DNA of 64,000 nucleotides. It comes from Jaltomata sinuosa (lineage: Eukaryota > Streptophyta > Magnoliopsida > Solanales > Solanaceae). The notes under the pieces were generated by a model, which saw only the letters and a program-made list of their open reading frames with translations, was not told where the DNA came from and did no database searches. The stretch spans positions 372,001 to 436,000 of the forward strand of contig QJPP01007578.1 of NCBI GenBank assembly GCA_003996215.1, read 5' to 3'. Both the position numbers and the translations under genes were made by a program. Shown piece by piece: positions 1 through 10,790 of this stretch (within the stretch, counting starts at the first letter, position 1; every line of letters begins with the position of its first letter).

Positions 1-487
1 TTTTCTGTTCTCCATTTGTGGAATACTTGTCTGAAAGAAGTTCTCCTTTTGTAGTACTGTTTAACTCCAAACTATTATCAGTCCATTTTGTTTATAAGAC
101 ATATTTTATTTTCAGGGAACTTTTGAGTGGGGAAAAAGAAGAGCTTTTACAGTTGCCATCAGACAAGGCTCTCCTCGCTGATCCTGCTTTCCGCCCCCTT
201 GTTGAGAAATATGCTGCGGTCAGTATCAGCATATATCAAGTCTGAATATTTCTTCATCTAAGTTGTAAATGCTGGCTGTATGACTAATAGAAGCCAACTC
301 TTTGCTTATGTCAGGATGAAGATGCCTTCTTTGCTGACTACGCTGAGGCTCACTTGAAGCTCTCTGAATTGGGGTAAGCATATAATCAAACTAGTCTATA
401 CATCCTACAATTCTGCATAGGATGTGATTGTATGATATTGTGTCTCACCTAATAATGTCTTTTAATGCCAGATTCGCTGAAGCTTAA
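1..487 (+). CDS. APX: Cytosolic ascorbate peroxidase, last three exons (5' part outside window)
   Basis: C-terminal end of a class I haem peroxidase that uses ascorbate to reduce hydrogen peroxide to water in the cytosol. Three coding exons are visible: 116-218 (ELLSGEKEELLQLPSDKA through VEKYAA), 315-373 (DEDAFFADYAEAHLKLSELG) and 472-487 (FAEA, stop TAA 485-487). Each intron has GT at the donor and AG at the acceptor (donors at 219 and 374; acceptors ending at 115, 314 and 471), and the reading phase is kept across all three junctions. Bases 1-115 are intron. The protein ends at the usual cytosolic APX C-terminus with no membrane anchor, which argues against the peroxisomal or chloroplast isoforms. 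The catalytic and haem-binding residues lie upstream and cannot be seen. The exons look intact, so this is probably a functional gene. Confidence 0.93.
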
Positions 488-1739
488 GATGCTGATTGTG
501 GAAGAGTTGGGAGTGGTGGCATATTTTTGTTTATGTTTCACTTCTGAAAAGCTCGCTGGAATTGTTGATATTTGTCTTGCTGCTCTTTATATCATGATTT
601 GAATTTGGCAGCTTTATTAGACGATATTGTCACTCTCTTCCAGCTTAATAAGTTTCGATTTCACTTTTGTAGTTTCATGCTTTTGTTAATCTTCCATTTT
701 GCTGAACTTGTGGTACGTTAAGGAAAAAATGAAATGAACGGATAGAGTTCTATGCTCCAAAAATTGCTCCAACTTTATCCCCTATACACTCTGAAAGAAA
801 GCCAGCCCTAGATTAAAATGAGTAATTCAGCTTGCCTAGCGATGGGGGATGTAAATGGGGCAGGTTGGGGCAAGTTTTGACTTGCTAAGATTTTGATCCA
901 CCCTCCTTGGCACGTTTAGCATTTTCCAAAAAAAATTTCTTGTTTATGTTGTCTTCATTTCTCTTTTGAAACTTAAACAATCTATCCTTCCAATTTTTTT
1001 CAAATTATATTGAGATTCCTACTTCAAAAAATAAATTGCCTTTTTTGTTCATTTTTCTCAATCTGTAAAAGGGCTTCAAGCAATTATCAGATGAAAAAAA
1101 CGATTTTATATGAAGATGCAAAGCTAACAAATTTGTGATATAGAAAAATGGACTTTTTAAGTAGTACAATATTTGGTTGTTTCATCATAGTTGTGTTAGT
1201 ATTTTGAGTAGGGGTGTTATTGTCCGGTTTGGATCGAACACATTCAGCCTTAATGATTTATATATTCAGTTTGGAATGTTGAATAGCCAAATCTCTAATG
1301 TCATGTTTTATCATATGTTTTTATTACCAGCAAAAGCAGTAGCTTTTTTATAAGATGGATATTGCGCCTATTCCATTTATAGGCCAATAGTCTAATTTCT
1401 AGTTTGGTGATACTAAAAACCTGAGAGTCTAGGTGTTTCCACTTGTATTTTTACAACGGTTCAAAGAGGTGTCTAACTACTTAGTTTAAATGAGTCTGGA
1501 ACTTGAATGACAAACATAATTTAAAAGGTGATCAAAATAGCATGTGATTTAAAAGTTGAATTAAACTAGCAATAGCACATTAATTTTATGTATTATACCA
1601 TTTGTTATGACAACCCTCATGTGATAAAATCCAACTCAGAGATGAAGAAAAGTAACAATTTCAATGGAGGAACCTTGGAAGGTTCTAGAGAGAAATATAA
1701 TTTCCAACTGACTTTTCATTTCAATTTATCGAAATAGCA
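488..1739. other. APX 3' UTR and intergenic DNA
   Basis: The APX 3' UTR starts at 488 and probably runs a few hundred bases through T-rich sequence; no single poly(A) signal stands out. The rest is AT-rich intergenic sequence with no credible gene. Near 1210 there is a 'GGGGTGTTATTGTCCGGTTTGGATCG'-type opening often seen in plant interspersed repeats (only a resemblance); no partner terminal repeat was found. Confidence 0.5.
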
Positions 1740-1779
1740 AGGCTCTCTCCTAAATGCCTAACCCTAACCTAGCCTAATC

Positions 1780-3006
1780 ATGATTTCGACCGCCGGCCAG
1801 CCACCTCCAATGGTTGGTCAGTCCGCCTCTCTTGCCTCTTCCTCACAATTCCCACCCCTTCACAACTCCTCCAAGAATCTCATGGAACCCTCTCCCACTA
1901 TACCTACCACAACCCAAGCAAACTACGCCACCCTGATAAAGTCCATCACACTAAATTCCCCTTAGCAGGCTCCACAATCCTCAATAGATCTCATTCCAAT
2001 CAAAAAGATTTCTTACGTAGATGACATTCCTATTGTCAAGTGGATAATTTGAAGTTAGTATGATGAATGCCACTGAAAACTTGCAGTATGTTGTCATAGA
2101 AAAGTTTACTTATGGATGGTCAGAGTTGGAAGAACTGAGAAAACAAATACCTAAGCAATGTGGAACCAAAGGAGATTGCAAGATTGAATTTCTGCGTAAT
2201 AGGCATATCCTTATGAGATTCGATCTATTTGAGGATTTTGTTAATATTATATCAAGGACTGCATGCTACATCCAGTCCAGCGATGGGCAATCCTACCAGA
2301 TGAGACCTCTGATATCGACTCAAAGTTCAAGATAGAGGAGGAAATAACTCTAGCTATTGCTTGAATCTCATTTCCAAACCTACTGCCCACTTTCTTTGTG
2401 AAAGAGTGTCTGTTCACTATGGTTGTTGTTGTAGGCAAACCACTATATTTGGACATTGCCACCATTAACAAATCAATACCTAGTTGTGCTACAGTGAAGG
2501 TTCAAGTGTATCTAAAGAAGGAAATGCCCAAATTTGTACAAATGGAGATAGAGGATGAACACACAAAGGAAATCAAGGTGGAGAAGATCAAAATACAATA
2601 TGATGTGTTACCAAGATACTGCAAAAAGTGCAAACTACAAGGACATGGAGAAACAGAGTGTAGGTTCCTTCATCCAGAACTTAGGAGGCCTGCAGATGAG
2701 AAAGGAGAAGCCAAGGAACTAAAAGATAAAACAAAGGACAACAATAATAAGCAATGGGAAGGAGACAAGAGAAGATCCAAAAATAGCAATATGGTTTATA
2801 GAACATGTGGAGAATGCGTGGCTACTAAGGACAATAACATTAGACCTACAAACAACACTGTCCCAACCAGCAACTCTTTTGATTCACTGGCAGACACAAA
2901 ATGTGTATTGTCATTAACCAAAGAAGTCACTAGTGACAAAAAAGGAGAGCAAGAGGCATCAACGAAGGAAGGGCAACAAACTAATGCAGGCAACACCAAG
3001 GACTAG
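1780..3006 (+). pseudogene. LINE ORF1 protein (DUF4283-like plus zinc knuckle), broken
   Basis: RNA-binding ORF1 product of the LINE, expected to coat element RNA. The first piece (1780-1965) is a proline/serine-rich N-terminus starting MISTAGQPPP. The second (2060-2335) reads FTYGWSELEELRKQIPKQCG and FDLFEDFVNI, matching the DUF4283 domain of Solanaceae LINE ORF1. The third (2398-3006) carries a CCHC zinc knuckle, C-x2-C-x4-H-x4-C, at about 2620-2665 (CKKCKLQGHGETEC), then a lysine/glutamate-rich tail. At least two frame breaks separate the three pieces. The domain order is standard; the breaks make it a pseudogene. Confidence 0.8.
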
Positions 3007-3734
3007 GTGCAAGAAGCCTTCACAGAGCCAAAATCAGACCAAGACAAGAGGGATAATGTAGGCACTATTGAGGAAGGCAATAAGGAGAGGCCAAATCCAA
3101 ACAATAGGGAGACATAGTGGAGAGGGAGGAGGAAATAGAAGAGGGAGAAATCACAGCAGTTCTAGGTGCACAAGATAGCCAAAAACAAGGCGATAATACT
3201 GCATAAACATGAGGAGAACATACCATAGATCCACCCACACCAAAATAATGCTATAGTAGTGGCTTCTTTTCCACTGATCATAAAACAAATTAGCAAGGAC
3301 AACGAGGCAGTAGAGAATAAGAAACCAGTGGACACAAATGGCTCAAAATCAGCAATTGTTACATACCATGAGAACAGACTCTTGGTAGTCCTCAAGTTAA
3401 TAACAAGGAGAATATTGAAGGTCCCAACAGTGCAACAGTCATTCAAGGGAAGCATAGATCACCAAATAAGGCACTTCATAATTTATTGTCTCGTGACATT
3501 GACAAGTCACAAAATAGCTTGAGTAATCATAACATGGTAGATAAGGAGATAGATGAAGAAGATAAGGAGGATGATGGATCACAAAACTGGGAAATAATGT
3601 ATAAGCATGCAGATTTTTCTCCCAAAACTTCAAAAAGGGTCAATAAGAAGAACAAGGGGCAGAACAAAGGAGAACTACCAAGACCTACTAGGGTGGTGCC
3701 AAAAAAGAGTGTCTCTAACAGTACATCTAATTGA

Positions 3735-4500
3735 TTATGAAGATGGAATATAAGATCTGTGAATTCACAACAGGCCTTTCACAGACTGCAGATGTTACAT
3801 AGACATCATATATTTTTCATGATAGCTCTTATGGAGCCTTTTCAATAATCAAGGTATATCCAGAGATACAAAAGGATATTGGAAATGCATACAACCAAAG
3901 CTAATTGCAATGGAAAGATCTGACTATTTCTAGAGGAGAATATTGACGTGGAGGTCATTTGTCACACTAAACAACAAATCACAATAAAGCTTTTCCTATA
4001 GGAGCAACAAAAATCTATGATAGCCACCTTGGTCTATGCCAAGTGCAATGAGAGGAAAATGATGGAGTTATAGGAAAACATCTATATATTAGCAAACACT
4101 ATCTCCTCTCTTTGGTTAGTAGGAGGAGATTCCAACACCATTTTAAATAAAAAAGAGTAGATTGGAGGAGTTCCTGTGACTCTACAAGAGTGTGAGGACT
4201 TTGCATTTTGTATCAACTCTTGTGAACTAGAAGAGGTGGATTTTAAAGGCAGTCCATTCACATGGTGGAATAGAAGAGCTGACTCAGAGTGCATCTTTAA
4301 GAGGCTGAGCGGTGGTTAATGCAGGACTACATAACTGGTTCTCTAAAATTGAGATGGAGCATCCGATAAGAACAAGATCTAATCATGCACCCCTATTCAT
4401 CACTTTTGAGGAACATAATCAAAATATTATAAAACCCTTTAGGCTTTTGTCTTTCTCGGTGAAACATGATTCTTTTCAAAAAGTGGTTAAGCAGCACTAG
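3735..4500 (+). pseudogene. LINE ORF2 endonuclease domain, broken
   Basis: Remnant of the APE-like endonuclease that nicks the target for target-primed reverse transcription. Translation near 3737 gives WNIRSVNSQQAFHRL, the usual opening of plant L1 endonucleases. Near 4113-4290 it gives VGGDFNTIL, GVPVTLQECEDF and GSPFTWWNRR, which match the GDFN and FTW motifs. Several stops and shifts interrupt the frame. Between ORF1 and this domain (3007-3734) lies a charged low-complexity stretch with no recognised domain. Confidence 0.75.
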
Positions 4501-6299
4501 CACGCATGTGAAAGTGGTAATTCTTTCTGAAGGTTCAAACACAAGATAAGAATGTCAAAAAGGCCCAATCTACATGGAGCAAATGGACCTATGGAGACAT
4601 CTTTATACAACTTATCATTAGGAAAGACATTGTCAAAATCAAAGAATAATTATTTGAGGAAGAGCCTTCCCAAGGAAGCAGAGTTGTTCTTCAACTAGCT
4701 CAGGTTGAACTGAATAAGTATCTACACTATGAAGAGGAGTTTTGGAGACAAAATACAGGGGCCACATGGTTTGAAGAATGGTATAGGAATACAAAATTCT
4801 TTCACGACTTGGTGAAAGGAAGGAGGAAAAGACTGCAAATAAATAGAATCAAAGATACTAGTGGCAACTGGATAGAAGACAAAAATCACATAGCAGAGGA
4901 AGCAGATCAGTTTTATCAAAGTCAGTTCAGATAAAGAGCAAAGAGTACAGATTTTAGGCTGCTGAATCATATTCCTACTATGATTACAATAGAGGAAAAC
5001 AACAACATATATGCTGATCTTTCATTTGTAGAGGTCACTAAAGCAGTTTCCAACCTATAAGGCTCAAGTGCCTGTGGTTCAGATAGGCTACTAGACTTAT
5101 CTTATCAGCACTGCTGGAAAACAGTGGGTTAAGATGTTTTTGAATTGGTAAAAGATTTCTTTGGAGGGTACGCACTACCTAAGGCAATAACATACATTAA
5201 TCTAGTGTTACTACCTAAGAAGTCACATGTAGAGACTTTCTCTGACCTCATGCCCATCAACCTCAACAACTTCATTAATAAAGTCATCTCTAGGGTGATT
5301 CATGATAGATTAGAAGGTGTTTACCATCTTTAATCTCTAAAAATCAATCAGGTTTTGTCAAAGGCAGGAACATAATTGAGAATGTTCTGCTCACTCAGGA
5401 AATTGTAGGGCACACAAGGATGAAGGGCAAGCCAACTAATGTAGTCATAAATCTTGACATGATCAAGGCTTATGACAGAGTCTCTTGGCTATGCTTAACT
5501 AGAGTGCTGAGAAAGATGGGCTTTGTAGAAAGATTTATAGATATGATCTGGATACTAATAGCCAACAATTGGTACTCTATTATTCTAAATGGGCAGCCAC
5601 ATAGTTTTTTCCACTCTTCAAGAGGAGTAAATAAAGGTGACCCCTTATCACCAATTTTATTTATCTTAGCAGCATATGTACTTTTAAAGGCTCTAAATAA
5701 CTTGTTTGAGGAAAGTTGTTATGAAGGTTATGGGATGCTTAAGTGGACTAATAATTTGAATCATCTAGCTTATGCTGATGACACAATTATATTCACTTTT
5801 GCTGACAAAAGCTCCCTAGAATTGGTGATGAAAGCTAAAAGACTATGAGCAGATATTTGGCCAGTTGATCAATGAGAATAAAAGCTTCTTTTATATGTAC
5901 AAGAAGGTGTCAATGAATATGATGGAATAAGTGAAGACTTGTACAGGCTTTAACATGGAACAAGTCTCTTTTATGTACTTGGGATGTCCAATTACCCATG
6001 CAAGGAAGAAGAAATCAAATTTTAATGATCTACTCAAAAAAGTGAAGGAAAGACTACAAAATTGGAAGGTAAACTTTTATCATTTGGAGGAAAGACAATA
6101 CCAACTAATAGTGTTCTCCAAAATATGCCACTTTACCTTTTTTCAGCACAAAATCTTTAATAGATTTTTGTGGAGTTTTAAAGAAGAAGGCAAGAGGAAA
6201 CACTGGGCAGCCTGGCTGAAGATCTGTTATCCCAAGGATGAAGGTAGAGTGGGATTTAGATCATTCTTTGATGTTTCAAAAGCTATGGTGAAAATTTAA
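4501..6299 (+). pseudogene. LINE ORF2 reverse transcriptase domain, broken
   Basis: Non-LTR reverse transcriptase remnant. Pieces in order: 5145-5333 (the ALPKAITYINLVLLPKK block and VISRVIHDRL), about 5345-5390 (NQSGFVKGRNIIENVL), 5420-5848 (INLDMIKAYDRVSW, GVNKGDPLSPILFILAA and the catalytic YADD in HLAYADDTIIF), then 5931-6299 with the thumb and connection region (YLGCPI, FNRFLWSF). The YADD box is intact although the frame is broken by stops near 5334 and 5846. The C-terminal tail after 6300 is unrecognisable. Confidence 0.85.
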
Positions 6300-7036
6300 A
6301 ACATTCAAATTATTAAGTATGCAAGAAGTTCACCCCAACATAAGTTCAGTGGAAAGGTGGATCACAAATATAGAAAAAAATATTGGAAGCAAGGGAAGAA
6401 GTTTAACAAGGAATTTAGTGAGAACCAATTACTGATTCATCCCACATTTGGAATGACAACTGGATCAAACTGGGGGCTCTAATATTTGTTGTTGACATAA
6501 AATTTTCCTATCAATGAAAGGCTATAGGACTTAGAGTACTTTATGTAGGATGGGAAATGGAGGACAGAAAGACATGAGGTGAATCAAACCAAATAAAGGG
6601 TGTCCCTAGCAAAACAAATGTCAATTATCAGTAGATTAGAGTTCAAAATGAAAAAAATAGAGAGTAGGCTCTCGGGGAAAAAGGCTCTTGAAGTCTTGAG
6701 CCGTCGTTTCAGCTCAACAAATAGATGTTCTTCCCAGCTGCAGCTCTTCGCATAGATCCAGTTCCTCTGTGGTTTACAGAGTTACGCTGAAGATCTCTAT
6801 TAAAGAAGGGAGTCAAAGCTCCGTCGGGGAATTTGGAAAGTTGTCTAAACTTTCTAGATTCCTTGACCTCTTGATTTTTGCTTTCCTTTTTAGCTTATCT
6901 CTTTTCCCTTTTTGTTTTCTATTTTGGACCAATTGGGCTGCTTTGTTTGTTTTATTTTTGAACTTCATTCTTTGATTTGTTTTTTAATAAAAAGGCCCAT
7001 GGACGCTTTTAATTTTAAAAAATCTATCAAAATCCG
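6300..7036 (+). other. LINE 3' tail, non-coding
   Basis: No open frame of interest. The stretch 6880-6990 is rich in TTT/CTT and ends in TTTTTTAATAAAAAGG, which resembles the 3' ends of Solanaceae L1 copies. It is probably the LINE 3' UTR, with the element ending near 7020. Confidence 0.4.
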
Positions 7037-7190
7037 TGTACAATAAAATATTTTAGACTATATATATATAGAGTCGGGTTTTGGGCTAAACAACTCAGTA
7101 ATTATAATGGGCCATATATTGGGCATGTACAAGAATGAATAAATTAGAAACTAATCTAACTAATTTGGGCCTTCTTCTATCAGTCTAACA
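7037..7190 (-). mobile_element. Ty1/copia LTR (3' LTR of a minus-strand fragment)
   Basis: On the minus strand an LTR-like sequence starts TGTTAGACTG at 7190, immediately after a GCATGAGGGGG polypurine tract (7191-7201) that follows the Pol stop. The far edge is placed at TGTACA near 7037 (ending ...TGTACA on the minus strand); this edge is uncertain. A short LTR of about 154 bp fits some small copia lineages. Confidence 0.5.
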
Positions 7191-7425
7191 CCCCCTCATG
7201 CAGGAGGGTGAGTGAACTCCCAACTTTTGTAGGAGAAAACTGTGTTGAGCACCAGGTAACGTCTTGATAAAAATGTCAGCCAGTTGAGATGCTGTGTGAA
7301 TGTAGGAGAGAGAAGGGAAACCATTGGCAAGCTTTTCCCAGAAAAATGGGCAATTAAGCTCAATGTTCTTGGTCCTCTCATGGACTAAGCTCGTTCGCTG
7401 CAGGTCATGGCTAGTGCACATTTAT
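7191..7425 (-). pseudogene. Ty1/copia Pol C-terminus (end of RNase H), fragment
   Basis: Minus-strand translation gives HERTKNIELNC, followed by SYIHTASQLADIFIKTLPG and a tail ending in HSPSCMRGC. This is the end of the copia RNase H/Pol polyprotein (family pattern HERTKHIEID...QLADIFTK...LRGGC). The N-terminal side is shifted out of frame near 7395 and the homology stops at about 7425. Only about 75 residues of an originally 1,300-residue polyprotein remain. The RNase H catalytic residues are not included. Confidence 0.8.
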
Positions 7426-7429
7426 AAGA

Positions 7430-7834
7430 CCCATAGCATATATGTATACAGTATTGGTAAGTTTGATGGTTCCATGAGTAAACCAAGTTATATTATTGAT
7501 GTTATTTTGGATCCATGAGCAGTCCGGGATATTGACTTATTTGAATTATGTAATTATTTATTGAAGTCAAATAAAAAGATAATCGTGATAAGGTTGAGTT
7601 AACTGTTAATAGTCATGGCATTGACTTGGTGTATTATTGTATTTATTTTATGCTTGTCTGATTTACTTGATTAGTGGTGATGGAAAAACTACATGGAGGC
7701 ATAATTGCTAGTTATTGCGTGGTAGTGCTTGTTTACCACACGTTGGTTGGATGTTGATAATAAGTTACGTGCTTATATGGGCTTAAGTTAGATAGTAGGG
7801 CTTAAGTTAGATAGTAGAAGGTGATACTAGGTGT
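7430..7834 (+). mobile_element. Left part of H 5' LTR remnant, no gene
   Basis: Non-coding AT-rich sequence between the copia fragment and the RTE insertion. Its only obvious internal structure is a short direct repeat of GGGCTTAAGTTAGATAGTAG around 7779-7818. It is assigned to the H 5' LTR because sequence resuming after the RTE (8876-9525) ends in an LTR terminus and primer-binding site. The assignment is inference. Confidence 0.4.
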
Positions 7835-8875
7835 ATAATATATGGAGTGCAAGTTCAGTGAGGCGACTCAGGATGATGACGTAGAAGTGAAGCTGGATAC
7901 ACAGGTCATCCAAAAGAAAGGGAGTTTCAAGTATCTTGGGTCTATTATCCAGGAAAATGGAGAGATCGACGAGGATGTCACTCACCGTATTGGTGTTGGG
8001 TGGATGAAATGGAGGCTCGCATCTGGAGTCTTGTGTGATAAGAAGGTGCCTACTAAACTTAAAGGCAAATTCTACAGAGTGGTGGTTCGACCAGCTTTGT
8101 TGTATGGAGTAGAGTGTTGGCCAGTAAAGAACTCCCATATTCAAAAGATGAAGGTGGCGGAGATGAGGATATTGCGATGGATGTGCGGGTTTACTAGGAG
8201 AGATAGGATTAGGAATGAGGATATACGAGATAAGGTGGGTGTGGCATCGGTGGAAGATAAGATGCGGGAAGCGAGGTTGAGATGGTTCGGACATGTGAGG
8301 AGGAGAGGCACGGATGCTCCAGTGCGGAGGTGTGAGAGGTTGGCTATGGATGGTTACAGGAGAGGACAAGGTAGACCGAAAAAGTATTGGGGAGAGGTGA
8401 TTCGACAGGACATGGCGCAGTTGCAGCTTACCGAGGACATGACCCTAGATAGGAAGGTGTGAAGGACGCGGATTAGGGTAGAAGAGTAGTAGGTAGAAGT
8501 GGGTGTAGGCTAGTAGGTAGGAGTGTTTTTCCTTGGTGTCCCGACTAGTAATCATAGTGCTACGCTTATAGTTGTTTGTTCTTGGATTCCTCATAGTAGT
8601 ATTTTGTGGCAGTGTTTTGCTTCTGTCTGTTGTTTGTTACTACATATTACTTCCTATCGTCTCTTGTAGTTTTATCATGTTTTTTGTATCCTGTATCTTT
8701 GTTACGTCCTTTTTAGCCTATTTTTAGACTGTTTTTGTCTTGAGCCGGGGGTCTATAGGAAACAGCCTCTCTACCTCATATCTGAGGTAGTGGTATGGAC
8801 TGCGTACACTCTACCCTCCCCAGACCCCACGTTGTGGGAATACACTGGGTATGTTGTTGTTGTTGTTGTTGTGTT
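7835..8875 (+). mobile_element. RTE-clade LINE, 5'-truncated, with (TTG)n tail
   Basis: A 206-codon open frame (7842-8459, stop TGA at 8460) encodes the C-terminal end of an RTE reverse transcriptase: FKYLGSIIQENGEIDEDV, WMKWRLASGVLCDKKVP, GKFYRVVVRPALLYGVECWP, RWFGHVRRRG and GRPKKYWGEVIRQDMA. The stop replaces a Trp codon (family pattern LWRTRI), since RTRIRVEE continues in frame. The 3' UTR holds the family's GAGCCGGGGGTCTATAGGAA and CCCCAGACCCCAC blocks and ends in about six TTG repeats (8850-8872), the microsatellite tail typical of RTE. Homology begins abruptly at about 7835, the expected 5' truncation. Confidence 0.88.
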
Positions 8876-9525
8876 CTTGCCTTGGGGAGTGCTTGAAGAT
8901 AGTAGTGTTATGACTAAAGTTAAGACTAGATGTGATTGATAATTATCTTGATGCCCCAAATAAATATGTGACAACAGATCATAGAGTGAGTAGGCGATAG
9001 ATGTGTAACTTAAGAGAGGAGAGTGGTGACTGAAAGGGTGGTTAAGAGATATAAGCTGAATTGTGAATTTTATAAGTGCCTGTTTGGTTTCAGATATTTA
9101 TGTTATGTTTATGTGGTTTTAATCTGGATCGACCGATGATGCTTATCAGTACGTGTGATTGTACTGATACTACTCTTGCTATATCCTTTTTGGGGTATAA
9201 CCTATTTGCATGATCAATTCAGGTTTCATTGCTTGATTCAGTAGGAATCCTCAGTAGGGTCCGTCTTCTTATTTCTATGGTGAAAGCTGAGTCTTGATTA
9301 TTTTTCCTTATCTTGTAGTAGCTCTTATACCTGTCTAGACTAGATCTTCGGGGTAGAGGATTTTTTTGTTGTATTTGAAGAATTGTAATAAGTTTATCCA
9401 AAATTTTAAAGAGTTTAGTGTCTTTCTTTTATGTCTCTGCATATTTCTAATTGGGTGATAAGGGTTCTTCTATCTAGGTAGATTAGAGTAGGTGTCCTCA
9501 TGATTCGGTTAGTTGGGTCATGACA
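8876..9525 (+). mobile_element. H 5' LTR, right part, ending TGACA
   Basis: No gene. From about 9120 the sequence follows the U5 side of the B-family LTRs: GATGATGC...CAGTAC...GTACTGATACTACTCTTGC resembles GATGATCC...CAGTACAC...GTGTACTGATACTACACTTGC of B1. The LTR ends GGGTCATGACA at 9525, matching GGGTCGTGACA of B1/B2, followed directly by a primer-binding site. H is therefore a divergent relative of the B family. Confidence 0.65.
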
Positions 9526-9540
9526 GTTGGTATCAAAGCC
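9526..9540 (+). promoter_or_regulatory. H primer-binding site (initiator tRNA-Met type)
   Basis: GTTGGTATCAAAGCC differs at one base from the consensus TTGGTATCAGAGCC complementary to the 3' end of plant initiator tRNA-Met. It lies next to the LTR terminus TGACA, as required for minus-strand DNA priming. Confidence 0.75.
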
Positions 9541-10785
9541 TAAGTTATTGGTCTTACAAGTATAAAAATAAATGTCGAGTAGGGTCCTGCGGATTGGTGT
9601 GTAAACGTCCATATGAAATCTTTGAAAAACTATGAGGCATTCTAGAAATTGTCCCCTTTTTTCTTTCCTCCCGTGCTGCCCTAGATGATTTTTTGTATGG
9701 GTTGAGTCTAATTAGTATCTCTTGATTCCAATGGGTATCTCAAACCAAAATGAATGGAGGTCGCTTGGCTCCATTTGGGATAACATAAGCAACAGAATTG
9801 GAACTTAGAAGGTTCCAATAGGTATTTGGCTGTAAGGGTTGTGTTTAAATTACTAGATGATCAATTAATGATCGTTGAGAATGTGAGTTGAATGATATGT
9901 TTAGAGAAACAAGAATGATGGCTAAATTGATTAATTAATGAGACTATTTGAACTGATATTTATGTGAGTTATAACTGAATCGATGTTTGGAAATCTGAGA
10001 TGAGTGAAGTTGTGGTAAGTTGATTATGTGTTATTGATTGAGAACTTGTATGATAAGTGATTAAATGAAAATTGATTCTTGAATGCTAATCATTATGGAT
10101 GTTACATGTAAAGGTGGTAGATAAAATTGCTAAATTGTTACAACGTTTCCTTGCTTTAAGTGTTTGTTATGTGAAAAGCATAAGCATAACGAGTGTTAAA
10201 TATTTGGAAAAAGCCTAGTAGGTCATTGATATTGAATTCATAATTTATAACCGGAGTATAAGAATTGTGTTCGATTAATTGTTAACCCTTTCAAATTATT
10301 GGGTTTCGATCTTGGAATAGTGGGTGATCGATTCTACAATGTAGAATTAAAATTTTACAGAAGGGAATGGGGGTAAGAGAACTGCAGGAACTATAAAAAA
10401 ATTTGGGTCACTGTCAGTGGGCTGCTATAGAGGGAACTGCCCCGCTATCACGATCCCTCTATAGGGGGAATTTTTTCATTATGACAGTACAGTGGTAATG
10501 ACCAGGCCGTTATATCACGATGAGCCTGAGCAGAATTCCTGCCCTATTTTCCTCTATTTTTGTGTTTCTTTTCCAACCTGTCCAAACATGTTTACAAGCT
10601 GCTAGCAATCAAATGATTAGTTAAGATAATAGTAGTGCATTCATTACTAGGATAACTAAAGTAAGTATCCAAATGTGTGAAAATAAAGGAGATTATTTGT
10701 TACATGCCCCAAATAGGGCAACCCAAATCCAAAAAATAATAATAAAATAGGAGGCGAGGAGAGGTAGACTAATGTGCACGTTGCG
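9541..10785 (+). other. H leader and internal remnant, non-coding, with palindrome-word array at 10405-10520
   Basis: The first 80 bases match the post-PBS leader of B1/B2 (GTAGGGTCCTGCGGA, GTAAACGTCC). After that there is AT-rich sequence without a usable frame, so gag is absent or unrecognisable here. At 10405-10520 are degenerate CTATAG/CTATAGAGG words like those in the B-family LTRs. The H interior is cut at 10790 by A1; the five bases 10786-10790 (GAATC) are the A1 target duplication. Confidence 0.45.
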
Positions 10786-10790
10786 GAATC

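Larger units (their letters stand above)
1740..7030 (+). mobile_element. L1-type LINE (non-LTR retrotransposon), degenerate, near full length
   Basis: Order on the plus strand is ORF1 (1780-3006), a spacer, then ORF2 endonuclease (3735-4500) and reverse transcriptase (4500-6300), followed by a T-rich 3' tail ending around an AATAAA-like site near 6986 and an A-rich stretch near 7016. This is the standard plant L1 layout. All frames are broken by stops and indels, so the copy is dead. The 5' edge (about 1640-1740) and 3' edge (about 6990-7030) are estimates; I could not find a target-site duplication by eye. Confidence 0.8.

Noticed and set aside
1200..1330. Possible MITE start (GGGGTGTTATTGTCCGG)
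   Set aside because: No matching terminal inverted repeat or target duplication found by eye.
7827..8369. 180-codon open frame on the minus strand
   Set aside because: It lies exactly opposite the RTE reverse transcriptase frame, which has clear family motifs; the Pro/Ser/His-rich translation is a shadow.
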